The notes under the pieces are model-generated. The model saw only the letters and a list, made by a program, of their open reading frames with translations, was not told the DNA's origin and ran no database searches. The position numbers were made by a program, and so were the translations under genes. Shown piece after piece: positions 1 to 8,809 of a stretch of 64,000 bases of DNA. The stretch lies in NCBI GenBank assembly GCA_001282665.1, contig LN874944.1, forward strand, positions 235,732 to 299,731, in the 5' to 3' direction. The stretch's first letter is position 1, and each line of letters begins with the position of its first letter. This stretch comes from Clostridiales bacterium mt11 (GTDB taxonomy: Bacteria > Bacillota > Clostridia > Tissierellales > Tepidimicrobiaceae).

Positions 1-933
1 TTCTCCTGAACTCATTTGGTTTCTTGATATATTAGTTATAAGCAGAGAGTATGTGATTTTACCACTTTTAGAAAGGGTTTGAACAATAATCTTTCTTAAA
101 CCTATTTCTTCTGGCAACTCATATACCCAAACTGAATTATCAGCTTGAGTATATTCAGAGTATGGTATATTCTTTGCCAAGTTTGCTGCAGATTTTGTAG
201 AATATCCCTTTGTAATAAACTTTAATCCTTTAATATTCATTAGTTTTTCAATATTCTCCATAGAACCAAAACCACTATCAGTTCTTAAAGTTAAATTTTC
301 ATTATGAAGCTGATTCTGATATTTTGATAAAATATCATTTATTAATTCATCATAATGCTCTGTACAATGAGTGTTGCCAGAATCAAGTTTCATAGCAATG
401 GTTTCTGAGGTTTCACCTGTGAAAGCTACAGATAACTGATAGCCCCTTTGATTTTTCTTCTTGGCAAAATAACCTTTATCAGCAAGTTCATAGGTTTTAC
501 CGTTGGCTATTAAACCTGATTGGTCGATATCTACGACTAACATCTTGGTTGATGAGATAGAGCTACTATTATCAATTAATGTTTTATGATGAATATCTTC
601 GAGTTGTTTGATGCTATCATTATCCATACGAGTTAAAAGTTCATTAATTTGAGATTGGTCTGGAATTTTATCCATACCAAACATATTCGCTGCTAAAGTC
701 TCTGGGGCGAGTTTTTCGTTAATATCTTTCATATACTCGCATCCTATGGCTATAGACATAATTATTGTAATAAGTTTTTGATAAACAGAGTAATTTACTT
801 TTTTCATTGTCAACTTAAAATCCTCCAATGGTTTAAAAAAATTGATCTTTAGACCAAAGTTCATGACAGCAGCAAGCCATGTGGAAGTAGTTTCTTCTTT
901 ACATTTAGCCTGAGAAAAGGTAACATTATTCAT
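1..933 (-). mobile_element. IS1380-like DDE transposase, C-terminus cut by window edge
   Basis: An open frame on the minus strand starts at an ATG (complement of 931-933) and runs 311 codons to the window edge without a stop, so the C-terminus is missing. The middle carries a first catalytic-Asp context, VVDIDQSGL, followed by a GYFAKKKNQRGYQLS segment. About 90 residues later comes LRTDSGFGS, the second Asp context. This D...(R)xDSGF layout is typical of DDE_Tnp_1/IS1380-group transposases, which cut and paste insertion sequences. The family call is from motif memory and IS4 or ISNCY groups remain possible. No terminal inverted repeat or target duplication could be fixed, so the outer boundary of the element is unknown. 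Confidence 0.7.
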
Positions 934-1230
934 AGGGATAATACCTGCCTTTCTTTAATTTTTTATGGATAAAAAAATTATACTTCATGGCGTGGTATTA
1001 TCCTCTAGTTATTTTTTGGAAATATATATGGCAGGTTATTGAAATTCAAGCTGTTTTGTTTGTACGAAACTTAGGTAATTAACTTTAGTGTGATTATTTA
1101 TGATAAAATAATTATAAAAAAGCAGGTCTTAAAGTGTATACACTTTAAGACCTGCTTTTTTACGAGCCGTTTTTTTGAAACAGTTACATTTTTTATTTTT
1201 GTCTTTACCATCTTTCATCATAGGTTCTTT
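934..1230. other. Intergenic region upstream of the transposase
   Basis: No gene is visible. GGATAATACC near 936-945 is repeated inverted as GGTATTATCC near 993-1002, and CCTGCC (about 945-950) is mirrored by GGCAGG near 1031. These short inverted repeats just upstream of the transposase start could belong to the IS end or its promoter. The stretch closes with the long palindrome listed separately. Confidence 0.4.
1116..1161. terminator. 46-bp perfect palindrome, bidirectional terminator-like
   Basis: Two 21-bp arms (AAAAAAGCAGGTCTTAAAGTG and its complement) flank TATA, so the whole 46 bp is self-complementary. Each arm begins with six A and ends with six T in the opposite strand. Either transcript would therefore form a GC-containing hairpin followed by a U tract. 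It sits downstream of the minus-strand membrane-protein gene and upstream of the transposase, and would insulate the two. Confidence 0.7.
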
Positions 1231-1614
1231 CTATACAAAATATGCCAATATATAGGATATGATCAATAAAGGTATAGCATATATAAAAAATACTTTATTT
1301 GACCACTGATCCTTATAGTGTTCGTTGCAAAATTCATGAAATTCCATAATATCTTCATTATGAGCATAATCAGAGTTCATCTTTTCATCTATAGTTTTTC
1401 CCTTTGTACCTTTTATCTGCCTTCTCCTATATCTGTGATAGCTAATTAGCTTAAAGAAGCCTACATTGCGTACATAGAATGCAAGAGCTATAAGGAAATA
1501 TATTAATCCTATGATGAAAAATCCGTTGGATAAATTTAAAATTAATGGTAACTGTCTATTAATGAAAGTATATATGAGTGTAAAGACTATGGTTATGATT
1601 CCTAGTATTTTCAT
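1231..1614 (-). CDS. Small membrane protein, DUF3899-like
   Basis: A 127-residue protein with hydrophobic segments at about residues 3-18, 24-47 and 108-126. A charged, basic-then-acidic cytoplasmic segment lies between the second and third (YHRYRRRQIKG followed by many Asp/Glu). The pattern of two N-terminal helices, RNVGFF and a C-terminal helix resembles DUF3899 proteins of Firmicutes, whose function is unknown. It is preceded by a ribosome site (GAGGA on the minus strand just above the ATG) and appears monocistronic. No catalytic motif is visible. The family assignment is tentative; that it is a real integral membrane protein is likely. Confidence 0.6.
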   Translation of the reverse strand: MKILGIITIVFTLIYTFINRQLPLILNLSNGFFIIGLIYFLIALAFYVRNVGFFKLISYHRYRRRQIKGTKGKTIDEKMNSDYAHNEDIMEFHEFCNEHYKDQWSNKVFFIYAIPLLIISYILAYFV

Positions 1615-2292
1615 TTTTCCTCCTCAGGTATTTTTGCAAAGTATAAACCTATCTTATATTATAATGGGTTATGCTTAAAATTAAAACACCAAATGCATTA
1701 ATCAAGATAATTCTATGGGAAAACGCTTTAAATTTTTAGTGCGACACATCAGTAAAATTTTACGACATATAGCGATAAAAATGGACAAAAACGCAATTAT
1801 CAAAATAAAAATAAATAATCAAAATGAAGAATAAATATGCAGAAACGTGAATTGATAGATTATTCACATATAGTCATTGAGTAAACTATATTAAAAAAAG
1901 ACAAACATGACAATAACCTTGAAATGTAACATTATTTAAAAGTGAAAATACATTAAAGATTGTGAATATTTTAAAGTTTGACTTATAATCATAAAATATG
2001 ATAGCATAAAAGAAATATATCTAATAGTCATGTAAATTAGCTAATTGTGCCATGTTATTATTCTAATTAAAGTTTTGAAAATATTTAAAAAACTGCATAA
2101 TGTCATCATGAAATAAGTCATATTTATACATTAAAGTGGTTGTGGAGAGACGCAATAAATCAACGTAAAAATTAGCGAAAAAGTTAAGCATTGATTATTA
2201 GATATGGTTATCAGGCTTTAAGCTAACATTAGACATCTTAGTGTTAAGGTGCTAGTGGAATTAGCAAAAATATAACAATAGGGGGAGTTATT
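1615..2292. other. Gene-free AT-rich region upstream of the peptide transporter
   Basis: No open frame with a credible ribosome site, tRNA or recognised riboswitch is visible on either strand. Two sites resembling Spo0A boxes with one mismatch each occur as TGCGACA (about 1740) and TACGACA (about 1761). A small hairpin GCTA...TAGC lies near 2252-2266. The last bases (GGGGGAG at 2281-2287) are the ribosome site of the substrate-binding protein. The region presumably carries the operon promoter, but no unambiguous -35/-10 pair could be chosen. Confidence 0.4.
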
Positions 2293-4056
2293 ATGAAAAG
2301 ATCAAAGAAACTGCTATTACTTATCCTGGTTTTAGCTATGACTATGTCAATATTGGCAACAGGATGTGGTAAGGGTAAAGATGTTAGCAATGAAAATGAA
2401 GGAAAAGAAGTTGCTGAAGAAAAAAATGAATCAACTGGTCCAAAAGTTCTGAGACTTGCAGGAATGCCTGCAAAAACTTTCAATCCTCATACGTCTGATT
2501 CTGCTGAGGATACCATACTAATAGGTTATATCTATGGCGCACCATTAGAATTAATTTACGATGCAGAAAAGGACAGCGTTGAGTTTGTTCCAAATCATGC
2601 AGAAGCGCTACCAACAACTGAAGATAATAAGGTATGGACTTTTAAGTTTAAAGATAATCTTAAATGGACAGACGGTACACCGATAACAGCTAAAGACTAT
2701 GAATATTCCTATAAGATGCTACTAGATAATAAACTAGCTAACCGTAATGCATATATATTTTGGGACAGCATTCCAGTGGTAAATGCAGAAGAATACTTCA
2801 AAGGTGAAGTAGAATGGGATGAAGTTGGAATTAAAGCATTAGACGATAAAACATTGGAGATTACATTGGATACTGCAATGCCTGAAATAGATGTTTATAG
2901 TACATTTCAAGGTGGTGGAGCTACATCACCAGTACACAAGGAATTATATGAAGCTGGTATGAATGCAGAAAGAACAGAGACTACCTATGCAACTACTTTA
3001 GAAACAGTTCCATCTTGTGGAACTTATAAGCTTACTGAATGGGTTAGAGACCAACACAGGGTATTTGAAAAGAACGAAGATTCCGTATTAGCAGATGTTT
3101 ATAAACCAGATAGAATAGAAAGTAGAGTTATATCAGAGTCTTCAACAAGACTACAATTATTTGAAAATGGTGAATTGGATACAGCAGTAGTAAGCGGTAG
3201 TGAATATGACAAATATTCAGAAGATCCAAGAGTAGTATTCCAAGAAAGAAACGCTGTATGGGGATTCTTCATAAACAGTACATCTGAAAAGAATCCTATA
3301 CTTCAAAACAATGATTTAAGAAAGGCTTTATTCTATGGTATAGATAGAGATAAGATTTCAAAAGGTGTATTTAAGGTATATAAATCAACACCATATTATA
3401 TCTCCTCTATTCCTATGGTAGATTATAAAAATGGAGTAAAATATTGTGATACAGAAGAAGCAAAAGCAATTAGACCAGAAGGCGCTGGATTCGATGCAGA
3501 TTTAGCTAAAGAATATTTTGAAAAAGCTTATGAGGCTAATGGAAACAAAAAAATTGAAATTGAAATAGTATACTTTGAAGCTCAAGAGACTATGAAGAGA
3601 ATGACAGAAGTAGCTGAAGAAGAATATGAAAACTTATTTGGAAAAGATAAACTAGATATTAAATTAAGAGCTATGCCACCTCAAGCAGCTTATGATGCTT
3701 ATAGAGATGGAGACTATGATATGGGTATAGGTGCATATACTCAAGATGCATTTAATCCATGGGGAACTATGATTGTATGGACTACTAATTTCCCAAATAA
3801 AGCTCATAGATTTGAAAATAAAGAATTTGACAAACTATATGAGAGAACAACTCAAGGAGATCTATTACTAGATCCAGAAGGAAGAATAAAAGCATTAGCT
3901 GAGATGGAAAGCATGTTATTAGATTATGTACCACAAGTGCCTATATTCCAAAATGATAACGCTCAAATATTTGCAGATAGAATTAAGATACCAACTAATG
4001 GTAAATATATGCCAGTTGTTGGATTTGCAATGCTACAAGCAGATATAGTAGACTAA
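2293..4056 (+). CDS. oppA: Peptide ABC transporter substrate-binding lipoprotein
   Basis: This 587-residue protein is the extracellular peptide receptor of the importer encoded by the next four genes. It has a Lys/Arg-rich start, a hydrophobic signal and a lipobox ending at Cys25 (ILATGC), then a Glu/Lys-rich linker of about 25 residues, so it is a lipid-anchored lipoprotein. The rest matches the SBP_bac_5 fold: WTFKFKDNLKWTDGTPITAKDY around residues 116-137, RKALFYGIDR and a C-terminal FNPWGTMIVW segment. Length is normal for OppA/DppA. Start is set by GGGGGAG nine bases upstream. Peptide length specificity cannot be read from sequence. Confidence 0.93.
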   Translation: MKRSKKLLLLILVLAMTMSILATGCGKGKDVSNENEGKEVAEEKNESTGPKVLRLAGMPAKTFNPHTSDSAEDTILIGYIYGAPLELIYDAEKDSVEFVPNHAEALPTTEDNKVWTFKFKDNLKWTDGTPITAKDYEYSYKMLLDNKLANRNAYIFWDSIPVVNAEEYFKGEVEWDEVGIKALDDKTLEITLDTAMPEIDVYSTFQGGGATSPVHKELYEAGMNAERTETTYATTLETVPSCGTYKLTEWVRDQHRVFEKNEDSVLADVYKPDRIESRVISESSTRLQLFENGELDTAVVSGSEYDKYSEDPRVVFQERNAVWGFFINSTSEKNPILQNNDLRKALFYGIDRDKISKGVFKVYKSTPYYISSIPMVDYKNGVKYCDTEEAKAIRPEGAGFDADLAKEYFEKAYEANGNKKIEIEIVYFEAQETMKRMTEVAEEEYENLFGKDKLDIKLRAMPPQAAYDAYRDGDYDMGIGAYTQDAFNPWGTMIVWTTNFPNKAHRFENKEFDKLYERTTQGDLLLDPEGRIKALAEMESMLLDYVPQVPIFQNDNAQIFADRIKIPTNGKYMPVVGFAMLQADIVD

Positions 4057-4076
4057 TATTTGAAAGCATAGATGAA

Positions 4077-4116
4077 ATACAATCAAGTGCTCACCTTTTA
4101 GAGCACTTGATTGTAT
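4077..4116 (+). terminator. Hairpin between the receptor and permease genes
   Basis: A 16-bp perfect stem (4077-4092 with 4101-4116) with an 8-base loop lies between oppA and oppB. There is no U tract after it. It is therefore more likely an mRNA-stabilising or partly terminating structure that keeps receptor mRNA in excess over permease mRNA, as is common in Opp operons. Confidence 0.6.
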
Positions 4117-4165
4117 ACTATGCGTATGGCAATTATTTATTTTAATTGAGAGGAGTAATAGGCTT

Positions 4166-5113
4166 ATGCTTAGATATGTAACGCAAAGATTAATAGCCAT
4201 GGCTATTACATTGTTTTTAATAATCAGTATTTCCTTTTTTATTATACATTCTATGCCTGGAAGTATTGTTGACGATCCAATGTTACCACAAGATGTTAAG
4301 CTAGCTATAGAAAACAAATATCATTTAAATGATCCTCTACCAGTGCAGTATGGATATTTTCTGAAAGACTTTTTATCTTTTGACTTTGGAACATCGATAA
4401 AGGTTCAACCTAGAGTGCCAGTGTTTAATATTATAAAGGCAAAACTTCCTATAACTTTACAGGTTAATATATTTTCACTTATACTTACTATACCAATCGG
4501 TATTGTACTCGGAATTATAGCAGCACTTAAGAAAAACACAATGGCAGACCATATAATATCCGTTATGGTTATATTCTTTATATCGGTGCCGTCTTTTGTT
4601 TTTGCAGCATTACTACAGTATTTTATTGCCTTTAAGCTGGGATGGGCTTCTATATTAATATCAACGGAAGCTACTTTGACTTGGACAAAGTTTAAATCTA
4701 TGATTTTACCTATTTTAGCATTATCCTTTAGTGGAATTGCTACCATTACTAGATATATGCGTTCAGAATTGTGTGAAGCTTTGAACTCTGAATATATGCT
4801 TTTAGCTAAGACTAAGGGATTATCTCAAGTTCAAGCAACTGTAAGACATGCTATCCGTAACTCCTTCATTCCCCTTGCAAATATTATTATACCTATGTTC
4901 TTTGGTATATTAGGGGGAGCTATGGTTATAGAAAATATATTTGGTATACCTGGATTAGGGCAATTATCCGTTAGCTCTATAAATGCTTTGGACCATCCAT
5001 TGACCATTGCTACTTTGTTCTTTTATTCATTAATTGGTCTAGTCAGTATATTGATAGTGGATCTTTCCTATGGCATTATTGACCCTCGAATTCGTATAGG
5101 AGGTAAGAAATAA
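4166..5113 (+). CDS. oppB: Peptide ABC transporter permease, OppB/DppB type
   Basis: A 315-residue inner-membrane permease with an N-terminal transmembrane helix (about residues 9-30), a periplasmic segment with a DPLPVQYGYFLKDFLSFDFG block, and five further helices. The EAA-loop that docks on the ATPase is seen as SEYMLLAKTKGLSQVQ around residues 208-223. Together these give the BPD_transp_1 architecture of OppB/DppB. GAGAGGAG upstream supports the ATG. Its stop overlaps the start of the next permease gene by one base, implying translational coupling. Confidence 0.93.
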   Translation: MLRYVTQRLIAMAITLFLIISISFFIIHSMPGSIVDDPMLPQDVKLAIENKYHLNDPLPVQYGYFLKDFLSFDFGTSIKVQPRVPVFNIIKAKLPITLQVNIFSLILTIPIGIVLGIIAALKKNTMADHIISVMVIFFISVPSFVFAALLQYFIAFKLGWASILISTEATLTWTKFKSMILPILALSFSGIATITRYMRSELCEALNSEYMLLAKTKGLSQVQATVRHAIRNSFIPLANIIIPMFFGILGGAMVIENIFGIPGLGQLSVSSINALDHPLTIATLFFYSLIGLVSILIVDLSYGIIDPRIRIGGKK

Positions 5114-6255
5114 TGGATGATATAAAGGATATGAAAATAAACGAAATAAACAAAGAAGATTTTGAATTTGTTCAATTAGAGGACAATATTAAAGACGAGA
5201 AAATTCAAGGAGAGGCAATTGGATTTTTTAAAGATGCTATGCTTCGTTTTAAAAAGAACAAAGCTTCAATTGTAGCAGGCTGGGTAATCCTTATAATAAT
5301 ATTTATGGCTATTTTGGGTCCAAGCATGAATAAATATACTTATAGAGAACAACATGTTGATTGGGCTTTGCTGCCACCAAGAGTTCCCAAATTGGAGAAG
5401 ATGGGTATGTTTGATGGGACCAAGATAATGGAAGTAAGAAAGGAAAATTTAGACGGAAAATATGCAGGTAGTGTAGTAGAAATATTAGAAGAGTATGATA
5501 AAGAATACAATGGCGTAAAAGTTCCAATGGTAAAGGCTAAAGTCAATCTATATAAATTAAAAGGTGCAGAAGATGTATATTTTTGGCTAGGAACTGATTC
5601 CATAGGTAGGGATATGTGGACTAGGCTTTGGAGAGGTTCTAGGGTATCCTTAATGATAGGTATTTTAGCTGTTTTAATCAATATGTTTATCGGAGTAGTC
5701 TACGGTTCTATCTCGGGATATTATGGTGGATGGGTAGACATGGTAATGCAGAGGATTATAGAGATAATAGGAGGAATTCCTAGTCTAGTGCTTATAATTT
5801 TATTTGTAATGTATTTAGGTTCAGGGATTGTACCTTTTATTTTAGCTATGATTCTTACTGGTTGGATAGGCATGAGCCGTATGATAAGGGCACAGTTCTA
5901 TAAATATAAAGGGCAAGAATATGTATTAGCTTCAAGAACTATGGGAGCTAGAGATAGGCTTCTTATATTTAGACACATTTTACCAAATGCTATAGGCCCA
6001 ATTATTACTCAAGCAACTTTAGCTGTACCAGGTGCTATATTTACTGAATCCTTCCTATCCTATTTAGGACTAGGAATAGGGGCTCCAGAACCATCTATCG
6101 GTGTATTACTTGCTGAAGGTCAAAAAGTGTTATTGGATCATCCACACTTAACCTTGTTTCCAGCCATAATTATATCCTTGTTGATGCTATCTTTTAACTT
6201 GTTTGGAAACGGTTTAAGGGATGCCTTTGACCCAACATTAAGAGGACAAGAATAG
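5113..6255 (+). CDS. oppC: Peptide ABC transporter permease, OppC/DppC type
   Basis: This 380-residue permease pairs with OppB. An OppC_N segment (RFKKNKASIVAGW) leads into the first helix near residues 53-75. A roughly 75-residue external insertion follows, then LGTDSIGRDMWTRLWRGSRVS, typical of the OppC entry into the transport domain. The EAA loop reads QEYVLASRTMGARDRLL. The external insertion is somewhat longer than in textbook OppC proteins. The start codon overlaps the oppB stop (TAATG). Confidence 0.93.
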   Translation: MDDIKDMKINEINKEDFEFVQLEDNIKDEKIQGEAIGFFKDAMLRFKKNKASIVAGWVILIIIFMAILGPSMNKYTYREQHVDWALLPPRVPKLEKMGMFDGTKIMEVRKENLDGKYAGSVVEILEEYDKEYNGVKVPMVKAKVNLYKLKGAEDVYFWLGTDSIGRDMWTRLWRGSRVSLMIGILAVLINMFIGVVYGSISGYYGGWVDMVMQRIIEIIGGIPSLVLIILFVMYLGSGIVPFILAMILTGWIGMSRMIRAQFYKYKGQEYVLASRTMGARDRLLIFRHILPNAIGPIITQATLAVPGAIFTESFLSYLGLGIGAPEPSIGVLLAEGQKVLLDHPHLTLFPAIIISLLMLSFNLFGNGLRDAFDPTLRGQE

Positions 6256-6270
6256 AAGGAGGTTGTTGTT

Positions 6271-7323
6271 ATGGAAAATCGAGAAAAAGTACTTCAAATA
6301 AAAGACCTATATATAACTTTCAACACCTTTTCTGGGAAAGTCCATGCGGTTAGAGGTGTTAACTTTGATCTATACAAAGGAGAGACATTAGCTATTGTTG
6401 GTGAATCAGGATCGGGAAAGTCAGTTACCAACAAGACTATAATGGGGATTTTATCAAAAAATGCCAATATTGAAAGTGGAGAAATCTTATACAATGGTAA
6501 GGATTTAACTAAATTTAATGATAAACAATTTACAAAGATAAGGGGTTCTGAAATATCCATGATATTTCAAGATCCAATGTCATCCCTTGATCCAGTAATG
6601 AAGATAGGGAAACAGATTACAGAAGCAATGCTCGTAAAAGATAATATTAGTAAAGAGGAAGCCAAGAAGAAGGCCATAAATTTAATGGCAGCAGTAGGTA
6701 TTCCAGAACCAGAAAAGAGATTTGAGCAATATCCATTTCAGTTTTCAGGAGGGATGAGACAGAGAATAGTTATAGCTATAGCTCTTGCTTGTGATCCTGA
6801 TATATTGATATGTGATGAGCCTACTACTGCATTAGATGTTACTATTCAAGCACAGATTTTAGATTTAATAAAGAAAATACAAGAAGAACGTAATATTTCA
6901 GTAATATTTATTACTCACGATTTAGGAGTAGTTGCAAATGTAGCCGATAGAGTAGCGGTTATGTATGCAGGAAAGATTGTTGAAACTGGAACAGTTGATG
7001 AAATATTCTATGATCCTCAACATCCATATACCTGGAGCTTATTGGCATCTATGCCAGATTTAGATACGGATGCATCAGATGAGCTATTGGTAATACCGGG
7101 TACGCCACCTAATATGATATATCCTCCAAAAGGGGATGCTTTTGCTCCAAGGAATAGATATGCTATGAAAATAGATTTTGAGAAAGAACCACCAATGTTT
7201 AAGCTAAGTGATACTCATTATGCAGCTACTTGGCTGCTTCATCCAGATGCTCCAAAGGTTGAAAGACCTGAAGCCCTAATGAGGCGTATAGAGAATAAAA
7301 AGGGAAAGGCAGGTGGCAAATAG
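6271..7323 (+). CDS. oppD: Peptide ABC transporter ATPase, OppD/DppD type
   Basis: A 350-residue cytoplasmic ATPase. Walker A is GESGSGKS at residues 44-51, the ABC signature is FSGGMRQR, Walker B is ILICDEPTTALD, and the switch His lies in FITHDLG. The C-terminal extension with HPYTWSLL and IPGTPPN is the oligo_HPN region specific to peptide importers. AGAAGGAGG upstream sets the ATG. The stop shares a base with the oppF start. Confidence 0.93.
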   Translation: MENREKVLQIKDLYITFNTFSGKVHAVRGVNFDLYKGETLAIVGESGSGKSVTNKTIMGILSKNANIESGEILYNGKDLTKFNDKQFTKIRGSEISMIFQDPMSSLDPVMKIGKQITEAMLVKDNISKEEAKKKAINLMAAVGIPEPEKRFEQYPFQFSGGMRQRIVIAIALACDPDILICDEPTTALDVTIQAQILDLIKKIQEERNISVIFITHDLGVVANVADRVAVMYAGKIVETGTVDEIFYDPQHPYTWSLLASMPDLDTDASDELLVIPGTPPNMIYPPKGDAFAPRNRYAMKIDFEKEPPMFKLSDTHYAATWLLHPDAPKVERPEALMRRIENKKGKAGGK

Positions 7324-8267
7324 TGAGTAATAGAATACCAGTTTTAGAGGTTAAAAATTTACAACAGCATTTTGTTAGTGGACGTGGCAAGAATAGAGTA
7401 GTTGTAAAAGCTGTAGATGATATTAGTTTTAGCATATATAAAGGGGAAACCTTTGGACTTGTAGGGGAATCTGGTTGTGGTAAGACTACTACTGGACGAA
7501 CCATAATAAGACTATACGAACCTACAGGTGGGGAAGTATATTTTAATGGAAAACTTATATCGGGGAAGTTGACAAAAGAAGAAAAACGAGAAGTAACTCG
7601 AGGAATTCAAATGATATTTCAGGATCCTATCGCTTCATTAAATCCAAGAATGACTGTAAAAGAGATTATCGGTGAAGGATTGAAAATAAATAAATTATGT
7701 GATAATGAAGAACAGATGATGAAGATGATTTATAATATTTTAGAAACCGTTGGGTTAACCTCAGAACATGCTAACCGCTATCCTCATGAGTTTTCTGGAG
7801 GGCAGAGACAGCGTATTGGTATTGCAAGAGCGTTAATTACCAACCCGGATTTGGTAATTGCAGATGAGCCTATATCTGCATTAGATGTATCTATACAGGC
7901 TCAAGTATTGAATCTATTAAATAAATTAAAAGAACAACTTGGATTAACGGTACTATTTATAGCTCATGATTTGTCCGTTGTAAAATATTTTTCCAATAGA
8001 ATAGGTGTAATGTATAATGGAAGGATAGTTGAATTAGCAGAGTCAGATGAATTGTATAAATACCCAATTCATCCCTATACTAAATCTTTGCTTTCAGCTA
8101 TACCACTACCTGATCCAAACTATGAAAGACATAGAAAGCGTATTTACTATGATCCAGGTATTCATAATTATGACGAAGAAAAACCAGAATTGGTTGAAAT
8201 TAGACCAAAACATTTTATATATGCATCAAAATCTGAAGTTGAAAAATATAAAAAGGAAATAGATTAA
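7323..8267 (+). CDS. oppF: Peptide ABC transporter ATPase, OppF/DppF type
   Basis: A 314-residue second ATPase that forms the heterodimer with OppD. It has Walker A GESGCGKT, signature FSGGQRQR, Walker B LVIADEPISALD and switch FIAHDLS. The C-terminal HPYTKSLLSAIPLPDP block is the usual OppF tail. It starts at GTG, overlapping the oppD stop by one base, so all four transport genes after the receptor are tightly coupled. A strong hairpin terminator follows directly. Confidence 0.93.
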   Translation: MSNRIPVLEVKNLQQHFVSGRGKNRVVVKAVDDISFSIYKGETFGLVGESGCGKTTTGRTIIRLYEPTGGEVYFNGKLISGKLTKEEKREVTRGIQMIFQDPIASLNPRMTVKEIIGEGLKINKLCDNEEQMMKMIYNILETVGLTSEHANRYPHEFSGGQRQRIGIARALITNPDLVIADEPISALDVSIQAQVLNLLNKLKEQLGLTVLFIAHDLSVVKYFSNRIGVMYNGRIVELAESDELYKYPIHPYTKSLLSAIPLPDPNYERHRKRIYYDPGIHNYDEEKPELVEIRPKHFIYASKSEVEKYKKEID

Positions 8268-8274
8268 ATTAAAG

Positions 8275-8304
8275 ACCATATTATCTTAAGATAATATGGT
8301 TTTT
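8275..8304 (+). terminator. Intrinsic terminator of the peptide transporter operon
   Basis: A 26-bp perfect palindrome (ACCATATTATCTT and its complement, 8275-8300) is followed by TTTT, eight bases after the oppF stop. Confidence 0.85.
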
Positions 8305-8444
8305 AATAATTTATAAATATTTTAAACTCTCTTTTTCTCAATTTATATAAAGAAATTTGAAAAATCCTAGGCTAAGGATATAAATTTAATAAAAAGGGTA
8401 CTAATATAAAAGAACGGAAATGTATAGCATAAATACTTTCCCTT

Positions 8445-8474
8445 AAACAGCAAATATTATTTTTGCTGTTTTTT
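8445..8474 (+). terminator. Hairpin with T tract upstream of the metal operon
   Basis: AAACAGCAAA (8445-8454) pairs with TTTGCTGTTT (8462-8471) and is followed by TTT. It lies just upstream of the regulated promoter of the metal operon and would stop residual read-through from the Opp side. Confidence 0.6.
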
Positions 8475-8489
8475 ATATTCTTCTAAATA

Positions 8490-8531
8490 TTGATCTAGGT
8501 CAAAGAATTAAATATTATTAGGTTTTATAAT
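8490..8531 (+). promoter_or_regulatory. FNR/CRP-type class II promoter of the metal operon
   Basis: TTGATCTAGGTCAA (8490-8503) is a near-perfect palindrome of the FNR half-site TTGAT/ATCAA, with one asymmetric position. A perfect -10 box TATAAT lies at 8526-8531 and no good -35 is visible. The centre of the palindrome is 29.5 bases from the first base of the -10, which puts it at -41.5, the canonical class II activator position. The third gene of the operon encodes a Crp/Fnr protein with the FNR-like recognition residues E..SR, so autoregulation is inferred. Confidence 0.7.
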
Positions 8532-8571
8532 GAGTGTAGAATGTAAAATAAAAAATAGAGGAGGACTTATT

Positions 8572-8787
8572 ATGATAACAAAAACCTATCAATTAGAAAC
8601 CTTAACATGTCCATCTTGCATGGCAAAGATCCAAGGAGTATTAAAAAAGACTAAAGGTGTAAAGGAAGCAGAAGTACTATTTAATACAAGTAAAGCAAAA
8701 GTTACTTTTGATGAATTAGTTGTAGAATCTAAGGATATTAAAAACACCATTGAAAGACTAGGATTTAAGGTTTTAGGAGAAAAATAA
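8572..8787 (+). CDS. Heavy-metal-associated (HMA) domain protein
   Basis: A 71-residue single-domain metal chaperone with the HMA beta-alpha-beta fold. The metal-binding pair is Cys13-x-x-Cys16 in TLTCPSC, and the usual GMT before the first Cys is replaced by TLT. I chose the ATG at 8572 because GAGGAGGA lies at ideal spacing before it. An upstream in-frame ATG at 8530 overlaps the predicted -10 box and has no ribosome site. The following ATPase lacks an N-terminal HMA domain, so this small protein probably supplies it in trans. Likely cargo is a soft transition metal; which one cannot be told. Confidence 0.85.
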   Translation: MITKTYQLETLTCPSCMAKIQGVLKKTKGVKEAEVLFNTSKAKVTFDELVVESKDIKNTIERLGFKVLGEK

Positions 8788-8809
8788 TGGTTTTTCAGGG
8801 GGGAGTATA

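Noticed and set aside
1740..1775. Two Spo0A-box-like TGTCG sites upstream of the peptide transporter
   Set aside because: Each has a mismatch to TGTCGAA and they are over 500 bp from the gene; too weak to call.
2150..2292. Riboswitch or T-box in front of the peptide-binding protein
   Set aside because: No T-box sequence or known aptamer core; only a short GCTA/TAGC hairpin.
8047..8262. Nested frame within oppF
   Set aside because: Alternate reading of the conserved OppF tail without a ribosome site.
8530..8571. Upstream ATG for the HMA protein
   Set aside because: It overlaps the TATAAT box and lacks a ribosome site, while the ATG at 8572 has GAGGAGGA at correct spacing.
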